Source: Paragordius varius
Taxonomy: Eukaryota > Nematomorpha
DNA: 64,000 nt
Assembly: GCA_964247055.1 (NCBI GenBank)
Contig: OZ176055.1
Location: 5,022,001 to 5,086,000 of the forward strand
Direction: 5' to 3'
The position numbers and the translations under genes were made by a program. The notes under the pieces were generated by a model. The model ran no database searches, was not told where the DNA came from, and worked only from the letters and a program-made list of their open reading frames with translations. Shown piece by piece: positions 1-12,715 of this stretch (its first letter is position 1; the number at the start of each line of letters is the position of its first letter).

Positions 1-870
1 TTTTGATTTAGCCAAAATAAAAAAAACGAATTTTAATCACTCATTAGGTCATGTAAAATTAAATACTATATGAAAACGCGTCAACTAGTTTTTTTATTGA
101 TAACCCATAAAAAATCTTAAACATAATATATAATATAATTTTATTATTTTTTTCAGAAGGTCATTGAAATAAGTAAAAAAAATTAAAAAATCAAAATTAA
201 ATATTATGCGGTAAAAGATTATAATTTTTTTTAACCATCATATTTTCCTATAGTTTCCCGAATATATTTATAAAAATGATTTAAGCCTTACTAAACGAAG
301 CTTTATATTAAAATTCTGAGCGATAGAAATGCTCAGCATCATCGAATTATATAGAAAAACTGTTTTAATAATATCTTAAATTAATTTATACCGTCACCAG
401 CATGCCTAAAATACAGAAAACTCGCTTCACCAAAATTTTTTTAATTAAATTTTTAAACAAAATATCCATTTTTCGGAAAAAACTTATTGATGTCAAAATT
501 TAGTAATCATGCAATCTCGACTCTTTCGCCTTATTTTAAAAGAACTTGTTTATTTTGTACCCAAAAATTTGAGACTTCTGAAGCCCACATACAAAATTTA
601 AAATTTTATAAAAAATATTGATTTGATGTAATGTAGTTTATGAATATTTTAGTGATTGATATATTTCAGAATGAAGCATTTGGGACCAAAAAAAATTATT
701 TGAGAAAATGTGCGCAAATTTCACCATTTTCTGATATGGAGCAGTTACCACAAAAGTAAAAATAACTTTCTTAAATCACTTAAGGCCGAAAACCAAAAGC
801 ACCATGATAATCCTGATACATTTTCTTATCAGAATATAAATTTATATTTTATTTTTTTGGACACTGTCCT
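1..870. repeat. Degraded copy of a dispersed ~1.06-kb MITE family (family 4)
   Basis: Segments such as the GATAGAAATGCTCAGC stretch near 323 and the run through CACCATGATAATCC near 800 to a terminal GGACACTG near 860 recur at 10.3-11.5, 38.6-39.7, 43.5-44.5, 61.1-62.0 and 62.9-63.2 kb. No coding potential. This copy lacks a clear left end. Confidence 0.6.
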
Positions 871-1015
871 ATAAATTTTTTTTGTAATTTACATCAAATG
901 GAAATAGCGTATAATTTTTACAAATCCAATATTAATATTAAAAAGACTTCATATAATTCGTTGCAAAAAAATATTTATCATCTCAATTTTTTTATATAGG
1001 GAATTTACACCGTAA
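871..1015 (+). repeat. Left half of a MITE (family 6) split by a CACTA-like element
   Basis: Shares the GCGTATAATTTTTACAAA segment with the element at 52935-53372. Its right half continues after the CACTA-like insertion, at 2402-2570 (ATCGAATTGTATAGAAAAAG and the mirrored end). Confidence 0.55.
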
Positions 1016-2401
1016 CACTAGAAAACAAATTTTTCTGCAACAAAATTACTAAAGTTACAACAAGCTGAAAAGAGAATTCTAAAAAACTATTCTTTATCCA
1101 ACAAACCCAAACCTCTATAACTACAATAAAAAATTTGACCCATATACTGTCATACAAATGACTCCACTTATCGACTGTTTGCGCACAAATCGTCTGAGAT
1201 TCGCGGGACATGTTCACCGACGCCCACATGAAAGTTGGCTATACCGCATGGTCAATTTTTCTATAGATTTACGAAATCGTAAAGGACGTCCATTAAAAAA
1301 TTGGCTTTCTATTGTGGAAAACGATCTGGCTATTTTAAATCTGAAAATTGAAGATGCGCAGGACCGATGCTGCGTACAGCTCTCCGAAGAGTTACCTCCT
1401 TGTTGAGAGAAAAACCTTAAAGGTTGATACTATCATATTAATAGTAAATCTGAAATTAAAATTATAATTCCACCTAAGAATTTTGTATAATTTGATTGCT
1501 TTGATTATGCGTCCTCTTTATCAATTTTTTAATAAAAAATGTTTTTCTTTGAAAATATACAACAAATGCCCATTTGTAATATATCATTCGAAAGAGTAAT
1601 GAAAACTTAATAAACTGCATACTAATAAGTTTTACACCGATAGTTAATATTGGACATAGAAAACGACAAACGCGTGAAGCGAGAACGTTTTTCTTATTTA
1701 ATATATTCAAAACTATTGGATTAAAATAGCTCAAACTTTGTCTAGATGGCAATGAATGTCCAAAAATATAACACAAAAAAGTTTTTTTGATTAAAATACT
1801 TATTTATTGCTTTAATGTCATTCAAAACAGCCATATTTAAGTTTTTTATTATTATTAATTTATTTCTCTAAGAGGCTTATAATTTTGAAATTTCAAAGAC
1901 TAAAACAAAGTTTAAGGTATTTTTGATCTTTTTAACGATTATGTAATAATAGAGTCATAACTAAGCATAGTATTCGGTAAAATAATTTTTATTAAAAAAA
2001 GCTAACGAAAAGCTTTTTTGAAATTTTTTAATAATCTAACTCTATAAATTATATTTAAACAATTTATATAATTTTAAATTAGTTTGTCTGTGAAAATTTT
2101 TGACTTATTTAAGAGTTGAATTGACCATATAAACCCAAATAATAGATTTAAATGACCAAATACCATTCGAAAGATACAATTTTTCGCGCTCTTTCGAATC
2201 AAAAAAAATACATGGCTTATCTAAAACTTTTAATTTTGAAAATCCCGAGTTAAGTGTTATATAGGGGCCAAAATTGTCAATAAACCCTAATATATAAAAA
2301 AGGTTTTGGATTAATTTATTTTAGATAATTTATGTACTCAAATGAAATAAATTCTAAATTTCAAGAATGACAGCAAAAAAGTTAAAATTTGTTGTCTAGT
2401 G
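1016..2401 (-). mobile_element. CACTA-like non-autonomous element, copy A, with LINE fragment inside
   Basis: Starts CACTAGAAAACAAATTT and ends AAATTTGTTGTCTAGTG, inverted termini shared with five other copies in the window. Interior matches the 53.4-54.5 kb copy along its length, but 1045-1425 is foreign LINE sequence. Flanks are TAA and TTA, not an exact duplication. Encodes no transposase. Confidence 0.75.
1045..1425 (+). mobile_element. LINE 3'-end fragment inside copy A
   Basis: Reads EKRILKNYSLSNKP, then RLRFAGHVHRRPHESW, then GRPLKNWLSIVENDL. This is the C-terminal region after the reverse transcriptase of RTE/CR1-like LINEs (the xLRWxGHVxR ... GRPxKxW pattern). One frame change lies between the first and second blocks. 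Immobile fragment. Confidence 0.7.
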
Positions 2402-3651
2402 TTATTATATATTTTGGTGCCATTGTAATTATTGATCCCGGCTTTTAGCATAAAATCCCTATCAAAAATCTAGTCAATAAATGTGTTTATCATCGAATTG
2501 TATAGAAAAAGTATTTAAAAAATATATATGGGAGGTTTCATAAAAAGTATACGCTACTTCCGTTTTGTAGCAATCAAAATTTTTTAGATATAAATCATTT
2601 TTTAAACATGATTATAGGGTAAATTTATGTATAATTAATATATGATAATTAAAATAAAATTTAAAATCTTTTACCGCATAAGATCGTTTTTTTACTTTCG
2701 CCAAATTGCGATATTTAGCTTCAAGTCTTGTATTAAGACACGTTTTCCTTGATTGTATATAATTTATTCCGACCTAATGTGCGTAGAATTATGTTAAATT
2801 TTGGCTAATAAGAGAAAATATAAAAAACTTTTGATTAATTAAACACAATATTTCAATTTTCATCTGATTTTAGCAATCAAATGATATAGCTAACTGATTC
2901 GCATGACTCTATATAAAATATTTAGGCTCGTCTTTAGAGCTGCGTAAATTTTATGATAATTAGTATTTTAAACATTACGACTAAATATTGGTATATTACG
3001 AATTCAAAATAAAAAACATCAAAGTGTGAATTTTATAAACCATTTATAATTCCCTCTTTAATTCAAAATATTCAATTTACCCTAAAATATAAATTACATG
3101 TTCCCGTATATTACCTCACAATCGATATATTTGTTCTGGCATGGTTTATCTATATTTTGCTTTGTTATTTTTAAATATATTAAAAGATATAGATTATTTT
3201 CGGACTTAATTAATATAAAAACACATCTTAATAAAAAATTTACAAAAAGGCAATTAAATTTAAAATTTGTTTTTATGAAATAATCAAATATTAATATCAA
3301 TTATGAGTTAATTTATTCCCTACAGTAATAAAAACTGAAAAACTATATTTTTAAAAAAAGAATCAAATTTTTTAAATCTTGATTTTAATATAACCTATTT
3401 TTTGTGCGCAATAAAGAATAGAGATGTAAATGTGCAACATACTTTCTTATTCAAGTAGGTAATAAAAATATCAAGGATAAATAAATAATTTTTTTATCAA
3501 GAATATCAATCTTTTATTTGAGATGTTTTAAAATTTAACTGTATTTTTTTCGGTTTTAAAAGGTATATTTTAATGTTTAATTGTGAATAAAATATGTTGA
3601 GGTGTGGATTTGATAGTTTATCATTAGTTTTTTGACACACATAAAACTTAC
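2402..3651. other. AT-rich stretch 3' of ZIP9 exon 7, no gene seen
   Basis: 2402-2570 completes the split family-6 MITE. AAAATCTTTTACCGCATA at 2663 has a reversed partner near 205 and another copy near 56650, which hints at a decayed repeat. The last ZIP9 exon and 3' UTR should lie here or further left but could not be placed. Confidence 0.4.
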
Positions 3652-6600
3652 CATGCGCACTATTTTCTCGTATCTTATGATTGTCAAGAATAGCCATTAT
3701 TTTAAAGAAATTAGTTTCAGGTAAAACGTGAAAACAGGCAACGTATAAAAAAGTAGCTCCCGAAAATATAAGAGTCCATGCAGAAGAAACTATCGTTAAA
3801 TCGGAATGGTAATGAGTTTTTTCATGATTTGTATTCACGGCATAAGAACCATTTACATTCACCAATAGAGTTGAGTTAAGAAAATGATGATGCTATATTA
3901 TATATATCACACTGTAATGACGTATCTAATATTCTTCATAAATATATATGATAAAACTTTAATTACTTAATGTTATAAAAAATAATGGCTAAAATAAGGA
4001 TAAATAGCTATAAATTGGCGTTTGTGAAATGTACAAAATTCCAATGGTGCTAATTTTAAGGCTCGCGAGTCATTTAAGAAAATTAACTTCTACTTGGAAA
4101 AAAATTTGAGATATCTATTTTTTGGTAAAAATGCTTCCTTCAAAAAAGCTATATATATATATATATATTTAATTATATTTGGAATTAAACATTGTCTGTA
4201 TATTATTATATATATTTTTGAGGTCCAAAATTTAATTTATGACACCGAACTAAAATTAGTATCCTATTAAATTAAATGTAAAAGGCTGTGATTGAGCGAA
4301 AAAATATAATTTATGATATATCATCTCAAATATTTTATTTTACTGACATATAAGCTCTTAATTCAAAATAACAGATAAATATATTATCATCGTAATAATA
4401 AAATGTGATTAATTAGAAATGTTATTAAAAATATATATGTTTTATAAAACCTAAAATAGGGTGCAACAAATCTAGAATTATTTAAAACAGATGCTTTTTC
4501 AGATTTTGATATGACAATCTAGCCTATATTAAACATATCGGTACCCGTCTCTTTTCCCCTAATTTAAAAAGGGTTTCATCGGATTTCATAAAAGAATACA
4601 GAGGCTTGGACCTAATACACTCAACAAATTTTAACTTTTTTAAACTGCCATTCTTGTAAATTTAAAGTTTATTTCATTAAAGTATATAATTAGTATATCT
4701 GAAAAGAAAATTGGTCTAGCATTCAAGAATTTTTTTATATTAGAGTTTATCGATATTTTTTGGCCCCGATTTAACATTAAACTCGAAATTTCGAAAATTA
4801 AAAGTTTTAGATATACCATTTGCACTTCAAGAGTTTCCTTGAACACTTCAAGTTGGTCCTTGAACAATTCAAGTTGGTCCTTGAACAATTCAAGTTGGTC
4901 CTTGAACATTTCAAGTTGGTCCTTGAACACTTCAAGTTGGTCCTTGAACACTTCTTGGTCCTTTGACTTTTTTGTTTTGTTTTTTAACTTTTATCAATCA
5001 AATCGTAAATAATTTATCTATTTTATTGTTTTTAACCTATTTTCTATTATTTAAGATAAATTTTAAATCGATATCTTTTAATTTTGAGAAACCGTATATC
5101 TTTATTAATTTCTTAAAATAATTTTGGATATATATTTGATTTTAACACGAAATGAAAAAATATATAAGTTTTCTGGGTTATTATTTGAAATTTGTCATTT
5201 AAAACATTTAAAAGTCAATAATTTAGTTTGAAACAAAAAAGTGGTTTTTCAATAAAAAAATTTATTTTTAAATGAATAAATATATAATAAATAAAGAATA
5301 TTAGGTTAATAAATAATAAAATAAAAAAATAAATGCAAAAATTATGGTTAAATCAAAATTAATAAATTTTAAGGATCAACTTGAATTGTAGGACACACTT
5401 GAATTCAAGGACCAACTTAAGGTGTTCAAGGACACTCTTGAAGTGCAAATAGTATATGAAGCCAAGTATTTTATAACATTCGAAAGAGCGCAAAAAATAG
5501 CATCTTTTAAATGGTAGTAAGTCATTTAAATCAATCGGATGTAAAAGTTATTTGGATTTAAATGGTCGAAATTTTCAAACCTTATATAAGTTAAGAATTT
5601 TGACAGACAAACTAATTTAAAAATCATATAAATTATTTTAATAAAATTATTAGGGTTACATTAGTATTTAATTTAAAAAAAATGTTTGAAAAAGCTTTTG
5701 GTTTGCTTTTTTAATAAAAATTATTATTATAAACATTTTACCTAGTGGATACTAAAATGCATAGTTATAACTGTAAATTTATTACATAATGGCTATAAAA
5801 GATCAAAAATACCTTAAACTTTGTTTTTATTTTTAAAATTTTGAAATTATAAGCCTCGTAAAGAAAAAAATTAATATTGATGTGATGGTAATTTTTAAAA
5901 AAAAAAACTTAAAAATGGCTGTTTTGAGTGACATAAAAGCAATAAAAAATGTTTTAATCAAAAAAATTTCTTGTTTTTTGGACATTCATCACCATCTAAA
6001 CAAAGTTTGAGCTATTTTCATCCATTAGTTTAAAAAATATATTAATTAAAAAAAATGCTCTCGCTTCGCGCGTTTGTCGCTCTATGTGTCCAATAACTGT
6101 CGATGTATTACATATTAGTATGCATTTTATAGAGTTTTTATTACTCTTTCGAATGATATATTACAAATGGGCATTACTTGTATATTTTCAAAGAAAAACA
6201 TTTTTAAAAAATTTTGATAAAGAGAGCGCATAATCAAAAAAATCAAATTATACAAAATTCTTCCATCGAATTATAATTTTTATTTCAGATTTACTGTTAA
6301 AATGATAATAAATATCAGAAAATGCAAAAAACTCGAAGGGCAGAAAAATTTGTTGTCCAGTGATATGATATGCAAGCTTAAACATCTTCTGAAAAATTTC
6401 AGTATAGGCACTAAATTTTGTATTTGCGCAAGGCCATAAAAATTGATATAATTTTTCAAATGCCTTGTATGCTGCAAAAAGGTGGCTAACTTCGTGCACT
6501 GTTAAAATTCAATAATATATACATTCTAAAAACCAATAAAAAATATATCAACAATTAAGATAAAAAATAATAAGCATACCGAATTTATCATAAAAAATGT

Positions 6601-9600
6601 AAGAAGCGAAGATATTGGCGCAGATAATGAAAATGCCAACAAATGTTTTCGTATACTTTTGCGAGCGATTCCACTTTGTAAAAGAAAAGTGGTAAGAGTA
6701 AAAGAGGAGGGACCCTATACAGTATATATATATATATATTTTATAGATATATTAGCAATCTTCAATTTTGCAAAAATAAAATTTCACATAGCAATAATGT
6801 TTGCTGATTGGATTGTAAATGGTAAAATAAACCGTAGACAATATATGCTTCCAAAGGTAATGAATCGACATTTCTTAAAACATGTGCCATGTTATTAGGT
6901 AGAGATATAACTTAATAGCGCTTTTAAATTTATAAATAAAACTCATTTTATTTGGTAAATATATTTAAAAATTATTAATATTAATAAAGTGTAAATAATG
7001 AAAATCCTAACTTTAAATTTGTAATGCTAAGCATTAAATAAACTTTATCCTTAATCCCTTTGAAATCATACTGTATGTAGGTTGCATATACATAGATTAT
7101 TTGATCATAAATCGCCATTTTTAATTAAAAAACACTTAATACATGTTATTAATATGTTAATGGTGATAAAAAATTCTACCGGAGAATATTTCAGCGCCTT
7201 TTGACTAAGAGAAAGACAAGCCGCCTAATTTTATGCTAACCACTAGTTTTAGAAATTAGTCAACTGGGCAAAAAATAATATATTGGCTAATTAGATGATG
7301 CTAAAATTTAAAAGTTAAAAAGTGTTAACATTAATAAAATACTAAAAAATTTAAAGAAAATTATTTAATTTTATAGTTTTATATATTAATTAATTTTGCC
7401 GTATTATCTACATATAACAATTTTTTTGTTTTATGAACAAGAGATTTTACCGGTTTTTTAGCTTAAAAAATTAGGTCAAATTAAAGTGTTTAAGGACCGA
7501 TATGTTGAAAGATCATGAAGTGTTAAGCACTCTTGAAGCGCAAATGGGAATTTAAAAGGCAATCAATATTTTTATTAAGTTGAAGTTTTAGATAAGGACT
7601 CCGAAAACGTCATATTTTTAAACCCATGTCAAATGCATCTTAAAATAAACGCAAAAATACCGAGATTCCTTAATAAGTATTTCAAATATATGGTTATATC
7701 AAAAATATTTTTGAAAAAGCATCCTTTATAAAATTAAATTATTTGGATGAGCCGTGTGATATGAGGATCATGCTGAAAACGGAAGATAAACTCTTAGGAT
7801 ACTATGAATAAATTTTTTTATATAATAACCTTGAATTTTCATAAAAAGATATGTTCGTCTTCAGATTTAAGTTATAAAAAAGAGTTTACCAAAAATTTAC
7901 ATTAAAGACGAACAAATTTTTTAATCAAACTGATGTAGAAATGTTATTATATAGAATTATAATATCTTAACGTGTTTTTTTACTGTTTGCATGCTGAGAA
8001 ATCCATAAATTAGCGTTTATCAAAAATTTGAATTAAATTTTTTAACAACGTATGCATTTTCTCAAAAAAAATTTTGGTCTCATAATCTAACATACATTAA
8101 AAATTCTTATCGCGAAATAGCATTTTTGCGTTTATCTTAAGAAACCTAGCCCATTTAGACAATAAAAATTTGAGATTCTATTTTCTAAAATTTTTGACTC
8201 TATTTAATAATCTGGGTACCGTTTATTTTAAGGACAGTAACGGTTTAACGGAAAAATAGGACATAGAATATATAATATTGAGAAATTTTTTAATGTAAAT
8301 TTGTATATTTGGGGTGGGGTGATAAAAAAGTCGTACTTGACTCGTAAGTCAAGTTTAGCAAGTTTACTTAAGCCAGCAAGTGTCCACTTGAAGATCGGTG
8401 ATAAAAAAAACACTTAAGTCAAATCTTTTGCTTATGAATGTAACATTTTTTGGCCACCCAATTCGAATTTTACGGAAATTATTTTGATCATTTTCAGCCA
8501 AAATTTATATACAATTAACAGAATATGCATTTATTGAAGTTTTTCAAACTACTACGTATTTTATTTAATATTATGGATTCTTCTAAATATTGATCCCGGT
8601 ATAATTTTTAAGTTGACGAAACCATTCGGCCTAAAATACTCTCTTTTATTTTACCACACTACATTTTGTTTGGAGTTCATTTGCAAATGTAATGGGAAGA
8701 TGTTTATACAATATAACATAATTTTAATTGATTATAAACATTACATTCGAAATAAATTCTTTATATTGTTTAATAGTGAAGTAACCTTTTGCTTTTAATA
8801 AACATTAAAACTTTACAAGAATAATATATTATTAATTTTAAGAAATTTTCGAGAATCCAATTTTTATTGCGGGTTCACGGAATTGATATATTTAGCATTA
8901 TGCATTGTTCTTAAATATTAGCAGAGTTTTTCTAAAAATTTATCCTCTTTCGTATCCACCTAATTTGAATAGGTTAATTAGCCAAAATTTATTAAATAAA
9001 TAATTAATACCATTAACAAAGGGTTTAATTACATATAAAGCCTAAATTACATAAATAGTTTCCAAAATAATTTTTTTCATATTGATAAATAGGTCAAGTG
9101 TGCCCTACACCACATTTGCAAAATCTATAAGTTTTACTTGATCATATGATTATTTATCACCTTTAAATCAAGTTTTCCTGCTTGACTTAAGTCGTCCAAT
9201 GTTAAATTTTTTTATCGAAAGCAAGCCATGACTTGAAAAACTTGCGAGTCAAGTCAAAAAAAATTTTTTATCACCCCACCCTTGGATTTAACATTGAGCT
9301 TAATTAACTTAATGAAATGTACTAAATTTTCCATTTTTTGTTTTTGAATAATTTTATGATATAACTAATTGAGTCCTAAGGTCCGAAACAAAAAACACCT
9401 CCTGATGCATATTTCTTTTGAGTTAATATATACACTTTCAAGAGTGTATTTTAACAATTTAAGTTGGTCCTGAACATTTCAAAAATGTCCTTAAACACTG
9501 TTGGTCCTTGATTATAGTCCTAAAATTTATTTAAGTATGTAACCATATTTACGCGTGTATTTATCTATTTTTTTTACTTTTTTAACCTAACAACTTTAAT

Positions 9601-12600
9601 TAGTATTTTTTCTTTTAATTATCATGCTTCTTTTATAAACTTTTTTTGTTCCAACAATTTTTTTCCAATATAAAATGTTTAGTACATATTCATGTTCTTA
9701 ACTAAATACAATTAATAACTCATAAAACTCTTTTAGTGCTTAAATATCAATCATTTTTAAAATTAAAAAAAATATTGTTCTTGAATGAAAAAATATTGAT
9801 CTAGATGTTTAGGTTAAAAAATGATAGGATAGATGTATTCATAGAATTAAAAAAATTATAATCAAAATAAAAATATTCAAGGAATATCCGGAAATGTGGA
9901 AGGGGCATCTTGATGTTCAAGGACCAACTTAAGGGCCAACATTTCAAGGACTAAATTGAAGTGTAAGGACACTCTAGAGGTGAAAATAGTATGCATATGT
10001 GTTAAAAGACCAACTTAAAACTTGAAATGTTTAAGGGAAATGTTCAATAACCAACTTAAAGTGTTAAATACACTTTTCAATGCAAATGGAATATATTTTT
10101 GATAAATCCAGTATTATGCATTGCATACAGAAATAAATTTTTAATGTGTACTAGTTGCCAATATTGATGTGGCAAGCTAATTTTGCTATATTTATTTAAT
10201 ATACCTAAGAAATTGAAATATAGAGTGCACAATTCAGATGAAATATATTTTTTGCGATAAAAAAGTATCTAATTTTTATGGTGCTTTTAAATTTGGGCCT
10301 TACGAATGATTAAGCTATAACCACTTTTGTGATTGCTCCATACCAGAAAATAAATTTTGAGCATGCTAACATTTGGTAAAATTCAGTAATATATATCAAT
10401 TAATATAAAAAGAAAACAATATTTTTTTAAAGTTGAGATGTAGGTTTCGAAAATAAATTTGCCCCATAGTAGAAGCTAGTTTTCTTAAAATAGCGCAAAG
10501 CCAAGCGCGGTAGAATTTAAAAAATATGCTAAGCTGTGACATCAAGCTTTTTCTTCAAAAATGGATATTTTGATTAAATTTAAATTTGTAGGAACGAGTT
10601 TTATGGTATTTCGAAGCATGGGGAAACAGTATTAAAACACTTTATGATAATAAAAAAGACTTTTTCTATATTGAAAATATATATCATCTGAGATTTAAAA
10701 ATTGAATCATCCACAAACTTAGGTTATATGTTGTTTTTTAACAAAAATTCATTTAAAATTTGAAGTCAACCATTATTCATTAAAGATCTGTGGTGATAGA
10801 AATGTTCAAAACTTAATAGAATAGGTTTTATAATATTTATGTTTTTATACCGTTTCGTGGCCATGTTTCAATATACCATAAAACTCGTTCATCAAACTTT
10901 TGACACAAAATTTTTAAAAAAAATCCATTTTTTCAGAAAAAAACTTAATTAAAATCCTATAACCCAATCTCTAATTTTTGCGCTTATATTAAGAAAACTA
11001 GTTCATTTTAAAAAGGGCCGAAAATTTGAATTTGAAAACCCACATATAAAACTCAAAATTTAAATAGTGTTTTGCATTTAATATAAAAAATATGGAAATT
11101 TTAAAAATGTGTCATAGAATAAATAAAATTTGCGAACGGTTTAGGACACTATAACATATGTCCGTCCTCAGCGTTAAAAAAAATAAATGAGTATGGATAA
11201 AATGGTTGTTCTTTATATATAATTTTTAAAATGTTTATTGTTGTTTTTTTCCTTTCGCAAATTTTATTTATGCTATGACACGTTTGTAAATAAATTTCCA
11301 TATTTTTTATACTATTCACGTGTCGAAAATGAATTATTTTCTACAATTTAATATAGCTAATATTTTAGTTATTAATTAATATGAAACATTTTCTCAGTCT
11401 AAAATTAAAAATGTTGACATTTTCTGATATAGAAATCCTACAAAAATGGTAATAGCCTGTTATATCACTCGTAAGCCCCAAACCAAAAGCACCGTGATAA
11501 TTGTACATGGCTTTCAAAGATGAGAAAATAATAAATTTTGTAAATAAATTGTAAGAATCGATTCAAATTATATCACCTTATGTAAAAGTATAGCTAAAAA
11601 CACCATAGTTTCGATACCGTTATCTGCACCAGCGGCTGCGCCCAGCGCCAAACCATCGGCTAAAAGTAATTATATTTGATATTATTAAGTAGGTAATAAA
11701 AAGGTACTAAAACAGCTCTTATATTTATTATGTCATCCAAATTGGCATTATAATATATGTTTTTACATCCAATTTTTAAATTAAAAAATTTATTTAATTT
11801 AAATACAATACATTTCTATAAACTGCATTTATGGCAAAATTTTAGGAAAATATTTGCATAATATATTAGAGACACGTTTCAACCTATCTATTGGACATTA
11901 AATTTAATATCATCGTTAGCATTCTATTGGCTATATTTACCTAAATGGGCGGGCGTTCAACGTGTCATAGTGTGGGTTTTTAACTTATTATCAACGCATA
12001 ATATCTCTGATTAAATACTATAATTTGCGTTATTAAAAGGTTAATAATTTCAATGTTAAAATAGTATTTGCGCAGTTTAAATAAATCCATATTTAATACT
12101 ACCCTCAAATTGGTATCTTCTGGAAAATAATTTTTTAATATCGTCTATGAAGAACGCAATAAATTAAGATAAAACTTTTATCAATAATATTTAACAATGG
12201 TTAATTAAGTTTCGTCATGTCACATTTATATTTATTGAGAAAACATAATATGTTGGCTATATTTTCTGAAAAACTAGGCCGATTTTTTAATTATTGATAG
12301 TTTTTATTTATAAATGCGTGGATGATTTAATTTTTTAAATTAACAGTGTAAAAATACGGTTTTTGGATCGTGTCTCTAAGTTTTCATGGAAAAGCTTAAA
12401 TTTAATTATTGCCTTAATATTTAATTTATGTGCAAATGCTGGTGATACTACATTTGTGATGTCCTATGGGTTGGAGAGTACCCTTCGTTAAGATGTTCCC
12501 AAAACTTAAAATATCTACAGAATGGTAGACCATTTACATTTCAAAATAGTAATAGGAGTTTAATATAAACGTGCCGATAATAGTCTATCCATATTAAAAG

Positions 12601-12660
12601 GGTGTCCAGAATGCAAAAACAGGTTTTTGGAAATAAATTTTTAAAAATTATTATCAATCT

Positions 12661-12715
<55 letters not shown>

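Noticed and set aside
4825-4960. Repeat protein with FKDQLEV units
   Set aside because: It is the translation of 21-bp subterminal repeats of a MITE; no start context, no downstream frame, and the other MITE copies do not keep it open.
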